Shown here in pieces: positions 18,132-27,245 of a stretch of 64,000 nt of DNA; position 1 is the first letter of the stretch, and each line of letters opens with the position of its first letter. Under the pieces are notes generated by a model. That model saw only the letters and a program-made list of their open reading frames with translations, was not told the origin of the DNA and made no database searches. The DNA is from Nocardioides jiangsuensis (lineage in GTDB: Bacteria > Actinomycetota > Actinomycetes > Propionibacteriales > Nocardioidaceae). The DNA lies in NCBI RefSeq assembly GCF_019679455.1, contig NZ_JAIEZQ010000002.1:1302001-1366000 (forward strand). Direction: 5' to 3'. A program made the translations under genes and the position numbers.

Positions 18132-19355
18132 ATGAGCCTGCACGTGGACTCCGAGGTCGGACGGCTCCGGCAGGTGGTCCTGCACCGGCCGGACCTGGAG
18201 CTGAAGCGGCTCACGCCGAGCAACAAGGACGAGTACCTCTTCGACGACGTGCTCTGGGTCAAGCGGGCCAAGCAGGAGCACGACGCCTTCGCCGAGTCCC
18301 TGCGGGACCTCGGTGTCCGGGTGCACATGCTCGAGCAGCTGCTCCGGGAGACCGTGGCGATCCCCGAGGCCAGGCACTACATCCTGGACGCCGCCCTCGA
18401 CGAGCTGGTGTACGGGCCGATGGCCCTCGACGCGCTGTTCAGCATGTTCTCCGCGCTCGACGACGAGTCGCTGGTGAAGTACCTGGTCGGCGGGATCACC
18501 AAGCGCGAGCTGCTCCAGTACGTCGAGGAGCCGAAGTCGGTCGTCGTCCAGGCCCTCGACCCGGAGGACATGCTGCTGCCGCCGCTGCCCAACCACATGT
18601 TCACCCGCGACACCTCCGCCTGGATCTACGACGGCGTCTCGATCAACGCGATGCGCAAGCGGGCGCGGGAGCGCGAGACCATCCACTACGAGGCGATCTA
18701 CCGCTGGCACCCGTTGTTCGCGGAGGCCGGCTTCCCCGTGTGGTCCGACGGCAGGGTGAACGGGATGGCGACCACCGAGGGCGGCGACATCCACGTGCTC
18801 GGCCGGGGGGCGGTCATGGTGGGGATGAGCGAGCGGACCACGCCCCAGGGCATCGAGCGGCTCGCGCTGCGGCTCTTCGCGAAGGGGTCGGCCCGGCGGA
18901 TCGTCGCCCTGGCGATGCCGAAGAAGCGTGCGTTCATGCACCTCGACACGGTGATGAGCATGGTCACCGAGGACACGTTCACCAAGTACGCCGGGCTCGG
19001 GATGCTGCCGTCGTACACGATCGAGCCCGGTGACACCGAGAAGGAGCTGCGGGTCACCGCACACCCCCCGCAGGACATGCACACGGCGATCGCCGACGCG
19101 CTCGGCCTGGACTCGATCAAGGTGCTCACCCCGACCCAGGACGTGCACGCCGCCGAGCGTGAGCAGTGGGACGACGGCTGCAACGTGCTCGCGGTCAGCC
19201 CAGGGGTGGTCGTGGCCTACGAGCGGAACGTCACCACGAACACGTTCCTGCGCAAGGAGGGCGTCGAGGTGGTGACCATCCAGGGCAGCGAGCTCGGACG
19301 CGGTCGCGGCGGACCTCGCTGCATGAGCTGCCCCCTCGAGCGTGAGGGGATCTGA
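18132..19355 (+). CDS. arcA: arginine deiminase
   Basis: A 407-residue enzyme hydrolysing L-arginine to citrulline and ammonia, the first step of the arginine deiminase pathway. Signatures include the N-terminal [31 protein letters not shown], the HLDTVMSMV active-site His/Asp segment and the C-terminal GPRCMSCPL with catalytic Cys397. It is full length for the family. AAGGGG (18121-18126) lies about 5 nt before ATG 18132; the long open frame upstream is antisense to yfcC and is not coding. arcB starts 1 nt after its stop. Confidence 0.96.
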   Translation: MSLHVDSEVGRLRQVVLHRPDLELKRLTPSNKDEYLFDDVLWVKRAKQEHDAFAESLRDLGVRVHMLEQLLRETVAIPEARHYILDAALDELVYGPMALDALFSMFSALDDESLVKYLVGGITKRELLQYVEEPKSVVVQALDPEDMLLPPLPNHMFTRDTSAWIYDGVSINAMRKRARERETIHYEAIYRWHPLFAEAGFPVWSDGRVNGMATTEGGDIHVLGRGAVMVGMSERTTPQGIERLALRLFAKGSARRIVALAMPKKRAFMHLDTVMSMVTEDTFTKYAGLGMLPSYTIEPGDTEKELRVTAHPPQDMHTAIADALGLDSIKVLTPTQDVHAAEREQWDDGCNVLAVSPGVVVAYERNVTTNTFLRKEGVEVVTIQGSELGRGRGGPRCMSCPLEREGI

Positions 19356-19356
19356 C

Positions 19357-20358
19357 ATGCCCTTCAACCTGCGGAACCGCAGCTTCGTCAAGGAGGTCGA
19401 CTTCACGCCCAAGGAGTGGAAGTTCCTGCTCGACCTCGCCGCCGAGCTGAAGCTGGCCAGGTACGCCGGCTCGGAGCAGCCGCGGCTGACCCGCAAGAAC
19501 ATCGCGCTGATCTTCGAGAAGACCTCGACCCGCACCCGGTGCGCGTTCGAGGTGGCCGCCTTCGACCAGGGGGCGCGGGTCACCTACCTCGACCCCAGCG
19601 GGTCCCAGATCGGGCACAAGGAGTCGATGGAGGACACCGCGCGGGTGCTCGGCCGGATGTACGACGGGATCCAGTACCGCGGCTCGGCGCAGGAGAAGGT
19701 GGAGACGCTGGCCCGGTACGCCGGCGTCCCGGTCTGGAACGGGCTGACCGACGAGTGGCACCCCACCCAGTCGCTCTGCGACATGCTGACCATGCGCGAG
19801 CACTCGTACAAGCACGACGAGGAGATCGCCTTCGCCTACCTCGGCGACGCCCGCAACAACGTGGGCAACTCGCTGCTCGTCGCCGGCGCGATGATGGGCA
19901 TGGACGTGCGGGTCGTCGCGCCCCGGGAGCAGTGGAACCACGAGCCCGTCGTCAAGCAGGCTCACGACATCGCGCTCGAGACGGGTGCCCGGATCACCCA
20001 GACCGACGACGTCGCGCGGGGGGTGCAGGGCGTCGACTTCGTCTACACCGACGTGTGGGTGTCGATGGGGGAGCCGACGGAGGTGTGGGAAGAGCGGATC
20101 CACCTGCTCCGGCCCTACCAGGTGAACACCCACCTGCTGGACATGACCGGGAACCCGCAGGTGAGGTTCATGCACTGTCTGCCCGGGTTCCACGACCGGC
20201 ACACGAGGGTCGGCGAGGAGCTGTTCCAGAAGACGGGCATGACCGCGCTCGAGGTCACCGACGAGGTGTTCGAGTCCAAGCACTCCATCGTCTTCGACCA
20301 GGCGGAGAACCGGATGCACACCATCAAGGCCGTGCTCGTCGCGACGCTCGGCGGCTGA
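19357..20358 (+). CDS. arcB: ornithine carbamoyltransferase, catabolic
   Basis: A 333-residue transcarbamylase that would convert citrulline and phosphate to ornithine and carbamoyl phosphate. Visible motifs are the carbamoyl-phosphate loop [19 protein letters not shown] and the ornithine-side HCLPGFHD. Position between arcA and arcC argues for the catabolic role. ATG 19357 has GAGGGGA just upstream inside the arcA 3' end; the in-frame GTG 19342 would overlap arcA and lacks support. Confidence 0.96.
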   Translation: MPFNLRNRSFVKEVDFTPKEWKFLLDLAAELKLARYAGSEQPRLTRKNIALIFEKTSTRTRCAFEVAAFDQGARVTYLDPSGSQIGHKESMEDTARVLGRMYDGIQYRGSAQEKVETLARYAGVPVWNGLTDEWHPTQSLCDMLTMREHSYKHDEEIAFAYLGDARNNVGNSLLVAGAMMGMDVRVVAPREQWNHEPVVKQAHDIALETGARITQTDDVARGVQGVDFVYTDVWVSMGEPTEVWEERIHLLRPYQVNTHLLDMTGNPQVRFMHCLPGFHDRHTRVGEELFQKTGMTALEVTDEVFESKHSIVFDQAENRMHTIKAVLVATLGG

Positions 20359-20359
20359 G

Positions 20360-21334
20360 GTGCGCCTCGTCATCGCGCTCGGGGGGAACGCGCTGCTGCA
20401 ACGGGGCGAGAAGCCCGACAGCGACGTCCAGGAGGCGAACGTCGCGCGTGCGGTCGCGGCGCTGGCGCCGCTGGCCGAGACGCACGAGATCGTGATCACC
20501 CACGGCAACGGTCCGCAGGTCGGGGTGCTGGCGCTGCAGAGCGCGTCCGACCCGCACCTCACCACGCCGTACCCCTTCGACGTCCTGGGTGCCCAGACCC
20601 AGGGGATGATCGGCTACTGGCTGCTCCAGGCCATGCAGAACGCGCTGCCCGGTCGGCAGGTGGCCGCGATCATCAACCAGACCCTGGTCGAGGCCAACGA
20701 CCCGGCCTTCGGGAACCCGACGAAGTTCGTGGGCGAGGTGTACGACGAGAGCGAGGCACGAGAGCTCGCCGCCGTGCGCGGGTGGGTGGTGCGGCAGGAC
20801 GGCACGTCCTGGCGCCGCGTGGTCGGGTCGCCCAAGCCGCAGCGTGTGGTGGAGACCAGGCTGATCCGGCTGCTGCTGAACAGCGGCGCGATCGTGGTCT
20901 GTGCGGGCGGCGGAGGCGTGCCGGTGATCCGCAACGAGCAGGGCCACCTCGAAGGGGTGGAGGCGGTGGTCGACAAGGACCTCACCAGCTCGGTCCTCGC
21001 GGAGGCGCTCGAGGCGGACGCGCTGCTCGTGCTCACCGACGTCCCGCACGTCGTCCGGGGCTTCGGTACGCCGGACGCCGAGCCGATCCTGCGGGCCACC
21101 CCCGCGGCCCTCCAGCGGGAGTCGTTCCCGGCGGGGTCCATGGGACCGAAGGTGGACGCGGTCTGCCGCTTCGTCGAGGTGACCGGGGACATGGCCGCCA
21201 TCGGACGGCTCGAGGACGCGGAGGCGATCGTCGCCGGCACGGCCGGCACCATCGTCACGCCGGCCGGCCACTACGGCGGACCGGACGACCTGAGCCCCAG
21301 CCGCCCGGTGCCTAGCCGAGCGCGCCCGCTGTAG
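20360..21334 (+). CDS. arcC: carbamate kinase
   Basis: A 324-residue amino-acid-kinase-fold enzyme that makes ATP from carbamoyl phosphate and ADP, the energy-yielding step of the pathway. Motifs are the N-terminal ALGGNALLQRGE, THGNGPQVG, CAGGGGVPV, VDKDLTSSVLA and GSMGPKVDA. GTG 20360 begins 1 nt after the arcB stop, so translation is coupled. The 3' end overlaps the convergent azlD gene by 23 bp. Like its partners it is probably controlled from the divergent promoter upstream of arcA. Confidence 0.96.
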   Translation: MRLVIALGGNALLQRGEKPDSDVQEANVARAVAALAPLAETHEIVITHGNGPQVGVLALQSASDPHLTTPYPFDVLGAQTQGMIGYWLLQAMQNALPGRQVAAIINQTLVEANDPAFGNPTKFVGEVYDESEARELAAVRGWVVRQDGTSWRRVVGSPKPQRVVETRLIRLLLNSGAIVVCAGGGGVPVIRNEQGHLEGVEAVVDKDLTSSVLAEALEADALLVLTDVPHVVRGFGTPDAEPILRATPAALQRESFPAGSMGPKVDAVCRFVEVTGDMAAIGRLEDAEAIVAGTAGTIVTPAGHYGGPDDLSPSRPVPSRARPL

Positions 21335-21632
21335 CGGCCAGGACCAGGTAGCAGGCGGCGCCGACGCCGAGCACGACCAGCGGCGGACGGCCGCGCACCG
21401 CCATGGCCAGGCCGAGGCCCACGGAGACGAGGGCCACCGGCACCGCCCACGGGATCGAGTCGTCCTCGTGGCTGAGCACGCCCCGGACCGTGACGGCGGT
21501 GAGCACCGAGATGCCCGCCCAGCCCGCGGCGGTCGAGACCGCCTCCGGCACCCGGGCCGCACCGAGCAGCGGCAGCAGCCGGTAGGCCACGCTGCCGACG
21601 CCCACGAGGAGCAGGGCGACGACGGTGGTCAT
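21312..21632 (-). CDS. azlD: AzlD-type branched-chain amino acid exporter subunit
   Basis: A 106-residue membrane protein with about four hydrophobic segments, matching AzlD, the small partner of AzlC exporters for branched-chain amino acids. The RLLPLLG segment near residue 20 is typical of the family. Its ATG overlaps the azlC stop (ATGA, 21629-21632), so the two are translationally coupled. The stop codon lies inside the 3' end of arcC on the opposite strand. Confidence 0.85.
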   Translation of the reverse strand: MTTVVALLLVGVGSVAYRLLPLLGAARVPEAVSTAAGWAGISVLTAVTVRGVLSHEDDSIPWAVPVALVSVGLGLAMAVRGRPPLVVLGVGAACYLVLAATAGALG

Positions 21633-22324
21633 GACGTCCTCCGGTGCACGAGCCCGGCCGCGGTGACCCCGGCGGCCGCGGCGGCGACCATCGCGGCACC
21701 GCCGTCCAGGGAGACGGTCGCGACCGCCACCGCGGTGGCGGCGACACCGGCGGCGAGGCCGGGGCGGCTCCGCAGCTGGGGCACCACCAGCGACCCCAAA
21801 GTCAAGGAGGGAAGCAGGGTTGCGACCGGGACGCCGTCCAGCCACCCGCCGACCAGCACGCCGAGGCTGACGAGCAGCGGCCAGCCGAACCACAGGGTGA
21901 GCCCGGCGCCGAAGTAGAACCGGCGACGGGCGCGGGGATCGGCGGTGTCACGGTTGCGGGCGAGCGCCCAGGTGGCGTCGGTGAGCATCGCGGCGGCGGC
22001 GACCCGCGACCCGGCCGACGCGTCGCGCCAGTGCGGTGCGAGGGAGACCGAGTAGGCGATCATCCGGGCGTTGATGAGCAGGCCCACCAGGGCCGCACCG
22101 AGGACGCCGGTGTCGCGCTGGAGGACGTCGAGGACCGCGAGGTGCGCGGCCCCGCCGTAGATCGTCCAGGTGGACAGCCACGCCGCCCTCGGACTCTCGC
22201 TGGCGGCCACCGCACCTCCGACCAGCAGCCCGAACGGCGCGTAGGCCACGAGCATGGGGGCCATCGCCCGCACCCCGGCGGACACGTCCGCGTGGTGGTG
22301 GGTGACGACGTCGACCTGGTTCAT
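21629..22324 (-). CDS. azlC: AzlC-type branched-chain amino acid exporter subunit
   Basis: A 231-residue polytopic protein with about six membrane segments. The AYAPFGLLVG, IYGGAAHLAV, LLINARMIAYSVSLAPHWR and DATWALA segments are characteristic of AzlC. It would form an exporter with AzlD; the exact substrate is not visible. A GAGGAGGTCGAG ribosome site directly precedes ATG 22324, which excludes the longer upstream frame. Confidence 0.88.
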   Translation of the reverse strand: MNQVDVVTHHHADVSAGVRAMAPMLVAYAPFGLLVGGAVAASESPRAAWLSTWTIYGGAAHLAVLDVLQRDTGVLGAALVGLLINARMIAYSVSLAPHWRDASAGSRVAAAAMLTDATWALARNRDTADPRARRRFYFGAGLTLWFGWPLLVSLGVLVGGWLDGVPVATLLPSLTLGSLVVPQLRSRPGLAAGVAATAVAVATVSLDGGAAMVAAAAAGVTAAGLVHRRTS

Positions 22325-22453
22325 CTCGACCTCCTCGGCTGTGCTGACTCGTCGAGTGTCGACGCGGCGGCTTCCGCCTTCCTTCTCGCCGGCCCTGCCG
22401 CCGGTCACCGCCTGGGGAAGGTTCGGGGAAGACGCCCGCTCGACACTGACGGC

Positions 22454-22519
22454 ATGAGCACGAACCAGGTCGAGTCGTTCGTCGCGGCACGGGCGGAGGT
22501 GTCCGGTGAAGGTCGGTGA
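22454..22519 (+). CDS. possible 21-residue upstream ORF overlapping the MaoC gene
   Basis: ATG 22454 opens a 21-codon frame (MSTNQVESFVAARAEVSGEGR) that ends at 22519, overlapping the MaoC start at 22506 in another frame. GACACT lies 6 nt before the ATG, which resembles the leaderless start architecture used elsewhere here. It may be a coupling or regulatory uORF, or chance. Confidence 0.3.
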   Translation: MSTNQVESFVAARAEVSGEGR

Positions 22520-22928
22520 CGTCGCCCGGCGTACCCGGGAGGTGACGGCCCGCGACATCGAGCTCTTCACCGAGCTGACGGGTGACCGCAACCCGCTGCA
22601 CTACGACCCGGACCTGGCCGCGGGCAGCCGATTCGGCGGCATCGTCGTCCAGGGCGGCGTCACCAGCGGGCTGCTCAACGCGCTCGTGGCCGAGCAGCTC
22701 CCGGGGCCGGGGAGCGTCTTCCTGCGCGTCGACTGGAGCTTCCGGGCGCCGGTGCGGCCGGGCGACGTGATCACGGCGGAGGCGCGCGTGCTCGAGACGC
22801 GGGAGGACAAGCCGGTCACCACCCTCGCCACCACCATCACCAACCAGGCCGGCGTGGTCGTCCTGGACGGGACCGCCGTGGTCTGGCGGGACCCGGTGGT
22901 GGCCGAGGGCTCGGCCGCCGTGGAGTGA
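22506..22928 (+). CDS. MaoC-like (R-hydratase, hot-dog fold) protein
   Basis: A 140-residue hot-dog fold protein. The hydratase motif with catalytic Asp and His is present (TGDRNPLHYDPDLA), followed by FGGIVVQGGVTSGLL. The family hydrates enoyl-CoA thioesters in fatty acid or polyhydroxyalkanoate metabolism, or dehydrates the reverse. GGAGGT (22495-22500) lies 5 nt upstream of GTG 22506. It is convergent with the SARP-hydrolase gene and divergent from azlC. Confidence 0.88.
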   Translation: MKVGDVARRTREVTARDIELFTELTGDRNPLHYDPDLAAGSRFGGIVVQGGVTSGLLNALVAEQLPGPGSVFLRVDWSFRAPVRPGDVITAEARVLETREDKPVTTLATTITNQAGVVVLDGTAVVWRDPVVAEGSAAVE

Positions 22929-22941
22929 GGCCACCGGCTCC

Positions 22942-24557
22942 TCAGGTGTGCCGGTGGAGGTGGTCCACGACCGCCCGCTCCACCTGGTCGAGGTCGGCCG
23001 CGTCGGGCAGGTGGGACCTGCCGTCGAGCGGGACGAGGGTCGCATGCGGCAGCCCCGCGACGAGGTCCTGGCCGCCGTGGAAGGGGATCAGCCGGTCGCC
23101 CCGGTAGTGCAGGACCAGCGCCGGGGCACGGACGGAGGGGAGCAGGCCCGTGACGTCGTAGTCGAACATCGCGGCGAGGTACTCCGCCGCCACCTCGGGT
23201 GAGGCGGAGTCGCGGAAGACCCGGGCCAGGTGCCAGGCGGCCTCGTCGCTCGAGCCCGGCCGGTACAGGTCCGCGAGCATCTTCGAGCCGAGGCCCCAGT
23301 GGCTGCGTGCGATCTCCACGACCATGTCTCGCAGCGACTTGTCGGTGAAGGTCCCCGGGCCGTCGGCGAACGTCCCGAACAGCACGAGCGAGGTCACCCA
23401 GCCGGGCCGGCGTGCCGCGAGCGCGACCGCGACCGGGCCCGCCGCCGACATGGCCAGCAGTGACACCGGTGAGCCGACGGCCCGGACGACCTCGGCCAGC
23501 TCCTCGACGCTGGCCTCCATCCCGTAGTCGGCCACGGGGCCGGGGGAGAGGCCGGTCCCGGCCCGGTCGTACAGGGTGAGGGAGACCTTGCCGGCGAGAC
23601 GCTCCAGCACCGACGACCGGGGGTCGCGCCCGGACGCGAGGACGTCGAGGCTCGAGACCCAGCCGAGCAGCACGACCAGCGGTGGCCCGGTGCCGGTCGT
23701 CCCGTAGGCGAGGACGTTGCCGGCGTCCGTGCGCAGGTAGCGGACCTGCAAACCGGGCAGTCCGCGCGGGCGGACCGGCTCCGGCGGGACCGTCTCCGGG
23801 TGCTGCCCACCGCGCCCGGCCGGGGGCGGCACGGCGGGCTGCCGCAGCAGCTCCACCTGAAGCGCGCGCATGGCGGGGGACGGTTCGAGGCCGAGCTCCT
23901 CGCCCAGGTGGCGCCGGTAGCCCTGGTACTGGTCGAGCGCCTCCGCGGTCCTGCCGGCCACGTGCAGGGCGCGCATGAGGATGCCCCTGGCTCCCTCCCG
24001 CAGGGGATGCTCGGCGACGAACGGCTCCAGCACCGGGATCACCTCGCCGGCGCGTCCGCAGGCCAGCAGTGCCTGGCCCAGGCGCTCCACCGCCGTACGG
24101 CGTGCCTCCTCCAGGCCCAGCGCGGCGAGATAGGCGACCTCGGTGTCGGCGAAGCCGGCGTACGCCGACCCGCGCCACAGGCCGAGCGCCTGCACCAGGG
24201 TGGCGGCCGCCTGCTCGGGCGGCTGGTCCCGCGCCTCCCGGACGAGGCCGGTGAACCGCTCGGCGTCGAGGTCCCCCGGCAGCAGCGCGAGCTGGTAGCC
24301 GTGGTCGCGGGTGAGGAGCACCTCCCGGCCGCCGGCCGCACGGAGGTTGCCCCGCAGCTTGAACACGGCGCTGTGCAGGGACGCCTCGGGTTTCGCCGGC
24401 AGGTCGTCGCCCCACAGCAGGTCGACCAGGCGGTCGGTGCTCACCACCTCGTTCGCGCGCGCCGCGAGGGCGGCGAGGAGGGCAGGCTGCGGGGAAGCGA
24501 GACGGCGGTGCCTCCGCTCGCGACGAGCTCGACTGCCCCCAGTACACGAACCAGCAC
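22942..24557 (-). pseudogene. SARP/BTAD regulator fused to alpha/beta hydrolase, frameshifted near its N-terminus
   Basis: The natural start is GTG 24557, preceded by GGAGGG, giving MLVRVLGAVELVASGGTAVS, a typical SARP winged-helix start. The matching continuation (ASPQPALLAALAARANEVVS) is in another frame. The break falls near 24495-24503, where TCGCTTCC would read through if it were TCGCTCGCTTCC, so loss of one TCGC unit explains it: 1616 nt plus 4 is 540 codons. Downstream is intact: winged helix, BTAD (to about residue 260), then an alpha/beta hydrolase with AMSAAGP, RGDRLIPF and the catalytic His in GRSHLPD. It could be a true loss, a phase-variable site or a sequencing error. Confidence 0.72.
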
Positions 24558-24590
24558 GGATGGTCCCTCCGCGACCAGTGTGCCGCCTTC

Positions 24591-25211
24591 TCAGCCGATG
24601 TCGAGCGTGACGTCCCACGAGCGACGGCAGGCCAGGCGGACCACCGCGGACCGGTCCACCGACGGAGGCTCCAGGAGCCGCAGTGGCCCGTCCGCCTCCA
24701 GCAGCCCGTCGACCAGCCGCGTGTCCGCGCCGACGCGGGCCAGCAGGTGCTTCGACGGGGTGTTCGAGGGGTGGAGGGTAGCCCGGACCCGTCGCACGCC
24801 GCGGGCCGCGGCGACGGTCGTGACCGCGTCGAGCAGGACGGTCGCCAGCCCGCGGCCGTGCTGGTGGTCGACCACCTCGAAGGCGACCTCGGCGGTGGTC
24901 GGGCACCCCGGCAGCCGCACGTAGCGTGCGATGCCGGCGGGCTCGTCCTCGACGGTGGCCAGCCAGGCGACGTGCCGGTCGCCGTCGACGTCGGACAGCA
25001 TCGACATCATCGGCTGCGGCAGGCGGGGAAGCCCGGTGAGGTAGCGCAGGGCCCGCGCGTCGGCGGACATCCCCGCGAAGACCGCGAGCAGGGGAGCGGT
25101 CTCGCCGCGTTCCAGGGGCCGGAGGGTGGCGAGGGCTCCGTCGCGGAGGCGGACCGCGGTCCGGCCTTCCTCGTGACGCGCGTCGGGGCGGGCTTGCTGG
25201 AGGTGGGACAC
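24591..25211 (-). CDS. GNAT family N-acetyltransferase
   Basis: A 206-residue acetyltransferase. The GNAT core is visible as the beta-4 strand EVAFEVVDHQHGRGLATVLL, with the acetyl-CoA loop (Q/H-x-x-G-x-G/A type) reading HQHGRGLA, followed by the RVRATLHPSNTPSKHLLARVG segment. GTG 25211 is chosen because GGAGGA lies 5 nt upstream; the longer frame to 25517 runs antisense into the OsmC gene. It lies 33 nt upstream of the frameshifted SARP gene, possibly in one operon. Substrate unknown. Confidence 0.85.
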   Translation of the reverse strand: MSHLQQARPDARHEEGRTAVRLRDGALATLRPLERGETAPLLAVFAGMSADARALRYLTGLPRLPQPMMSMLSDVDGDRHVAWLATVEDEPAGIARYVRLPGCPTTAEVAFEVVDHQHGRGLATVLLDAVTTVAAARGVRRVRATLHPSNTPSKHLLARVGADTRLVDGLLEADGPLRLLEPPSVDRSAVVRLACRRSWDVTLDIG

Positions 25212-25383
25212 GACGTCCTCCGGGGCGTGGTCGGGACTGACCTCGCCACCGTCGGCGCCGTTCCTTCCCCCGGTCTTCCCCCGGCACCCACCCGGGAGGA
25301 AGGCCCACGGAAGGCGGGCCTCATAGCTTCCTCGGCATCGACCAACAGCTGCCGCAGAGAGCGGCACAACCGATGGAGGAACC

Positions 25384-25953
25384 ATGAGCATCACCGCACA
25401 GCCCAGCCGCAACGGAGTGGACACCGCGACCCTGTTCGCCACCCTCGACGCGGTCAAGGGGCAGAACGACATCGCCAAGTTCCAGTTCCGTGCGCAGAAC
25501 ACCTGGGTCAGCGGCACGCACAGCCGGTCGCGGATCTCCGGCTTCTACGGCGCGATGCAGGAGATGGCGCACGAGCACGAGACCGTCCTCGACGCCGACC
25601 ACCCGGCCGTGCTGGTCGGCCAGGACCACGGCCCGACGCCGGTGGAGTACCTGCTGCACGCGCTGGCGGCGTGCCTGACCGCGGGGGTGGCGAACATCGC
25701 CGCCGCCCGCGGCGTGGACCTGACCCGGGTCAGCTCGACGGTCGAGGGGGACATCGACCTGCTGGGCATCCTCGGCCTGTCCGACGGGGCCGTGCGTAAC
25801 GGCTACCAGGGGATCAAGGTGACCTTCCACGTCGAGGGCGACGCGGACGCCGAGACCCTGCGCGGGATCGTCGAGCAGTCACGTCGGCGCTCCGCCGTCT
25901 ACGACGTACTCACCAACCCCACCCCGGTGTCCGTCGAGGTCGTCGCCGGCTGA
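25384..25953 (+). CDS. OsmC family protein lacking the second redox Cys
   Basis: A 189-residue OsmC/Ohr-fold protein. The first catalytic-type Cys is present in ALAACLTAG, but at the usual second position the sequence reads SRRRSAVYDVL with no Cys. It is therefore unlikely to be a classical two-Cys hydroperoxide reductase, although such variants are common in the family. GGAGGAACC directly precedes ATG 25384. It heads a run of two flavoprotein genes (30 nt and 5 nt gaps) and a SARP-ATPase regulator on the same strand. Confidence 0.88.
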   Translation: MSITAQPSRNGVDTATLFATLDAVKGQNDIAKFQFRAQNTWVSGTHSRSRISGFYGAMQEMAHEHETVLDADHPAVLVGQDHGPTPVEYLLHALAACLTAGVANIAAARGVDLTRVSSTVEGDIDLLGILGLSDGAVRNGYQGIKVTFHVEGDADAETLRGIVEQSRRRSAVYDVLTNPTPVSVEVVAG

Positions 25954-25983
25954 CCCCCGGGCGAGTCAGGGAGGCCCACCATC

Positions 25984-27240
25984 ATGCTCACCACAGACAC
26001 CGTCGTCATCGGGGCCGGCCACGCCGGACTGGCGGTCAGCCGCCTGCTCACCGACGCCGGCCGCGACCACGTGGTCATCGACCGCGGGCGGGTCGCCGAG
26101 CGGTGGCGCACCGAGCGGTGGGACTCCCTGCACCTGCTCACCCCCAACTGGATGACCCGGCTGCCCGGGTGGCACTACCCGGGGCCGGACTCCGAGGCGT
26201 ACATGGCGGTCGCGGACCTGGTCGCCCACCTCGAGCGGTACGCCGCCTCCTTCGCGGCGCCGGTGCGGACCGGGACCACCGTCCTGGCCGTCACCGCGTG
26301 CGCAGGCGGCTACCGGGTCACCACCGACCAGGGCACCTGGGCGACCCGGCACGTCGTGGTCGCCACCGGCCCCTGGGGACGGCCGCGGGTGCCCGCCGGG
26401 ATCGACCTGGAGGGGTCCGGCCTGGTACTCACCACGGCGTCGCGCTACCGCAACCCCGGCGCCCTGCCCGACGGCGGCGTGCTCGTGGTGGGGGCCTCGT
26501 CCTCCGGCGTGCAGATCGCCGACGAGCTCTCCCGCGCCGGACGGCGCGTCGTGCTCGCCGCGGGCCGGCACACCCGGATGCCGCGGCGCTACCGGGGGCT
26601 CGACGTCTTCTGGTGGCTCGAGCGCACCGGTCGCCTCGCTCGCACCATCGACGAGGTCCGCGACCCCGCGGCCGCACGCAACGAGCCGTCGCTCCAGCTG
26701 GTCGGGCGCAACGAGCCGGACCGGTCCGCCGAGGACCTGGACCTCGCCGCGCTGGCGGGCCGGGGCGTCCGCGTCACCGGCCGGCTCCGCGCGGTCTCCG
26801 GCGGCGTCGCCTCGTTCGAGGACAGCCTCCCGGCGGCGGTCGCCGAGTCCGACGCGCGGATGCACCGGTTCCTCGACGCGGTGGACGCCCACGTGGACGC
26901 CGCCGGGCTCGGCCCAGAGGTCTGGGAGCCGCTGCGCCCTCGGCCCTTCGCGGTGCACCGCGTCCCGACCCGGTTGGACCTGAGGGCCGAGGGCATCGGC
27001 ACGGTCCTGCTGGCCACCGGCTACCGCCCGGACCACCCCTGGCTCCGCGTGCCCGTCACCGGGCACGACGGCGTGATCCGGCAGCACCGGGGGGTCACGC
27101 CGGCGCCGGGCCTCTACGTGGTCGGCCAGCGGTTCCAGCACCGCCGCGACTCCGGCTTCATCGACGGCGCCCGGCACGACGCCGAGTCCGTCGTCACCCA
27201 CCTGGCCTCCGGCCGCCCTCTCGACCCCACCCCGAGGTGA
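25984..27240 (+). CDS. FAD/NAD(P)-binding monooxygenase-like protein
   Basis: A 418-residue flavoprotein. The N-terminal FAD motif is GAGHAGLAVS, followed by ERWRTERWDSLHLLTPN, and the NAD(P) site is VVGASSSGVQIADEL near residue 175; ATGYRPDHPW marks the C-terminal FAD region. This is the flavin-containing monooxygenase/CzcO-like group, acting on small organic substrates in the cytoplasm. The substrate is unknown. GGGAGG (25970-25975) precedes ATG 25984. The gene ends 5 nt before the next flavoprotein, indicating one operon. Confidence 0.87.
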   Translation: MLTTDTVVIGAGHAGLAVSRLLTDAGRDHVVIDRGRVAERWRTERWDSLHLLTPNWMTRLPGWHYPGPDSEAYMAVADLVAHLERYAASFAAPVRTGTTVLAVTACAGGYRVTTDQGTWATRHVVVATGPWGRPRVPAGIDLEGSGLVLTTASRYRNPGALPDGGVLVVGASSSGVQIADELSRAGRRVVLAAGRHTRMPRRYRGLDVFWWLERTGRLARTIDEVRDPAAARNEPSLQLVGRNEPDRSAEDLDLAALAGRGVRVTGRLRAVSGGVASFEDSLPAAVAESDARMHRFLDAVDAHVDAAGLGPEVWEPLRPRPFAVHRVPTRLDLRAEGIGTVLLATGYRPDHPWLRVPVTGHDGVIRQHRGVTPAPGLYVVGQRFQHRRDSGFIDGARHDAESVVTHLASGRPLDPTPR

Positions 27241-27245
27241 CCACC

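Noticed and set aside
25294-25307. DevR-like box upstream of the OsmC gene
   Set aside because: The minus strand reads TGGGCCTTCCTCCC, which misses the conserved G of the right half and has no partner at 22 bp, so it is too weak to list.
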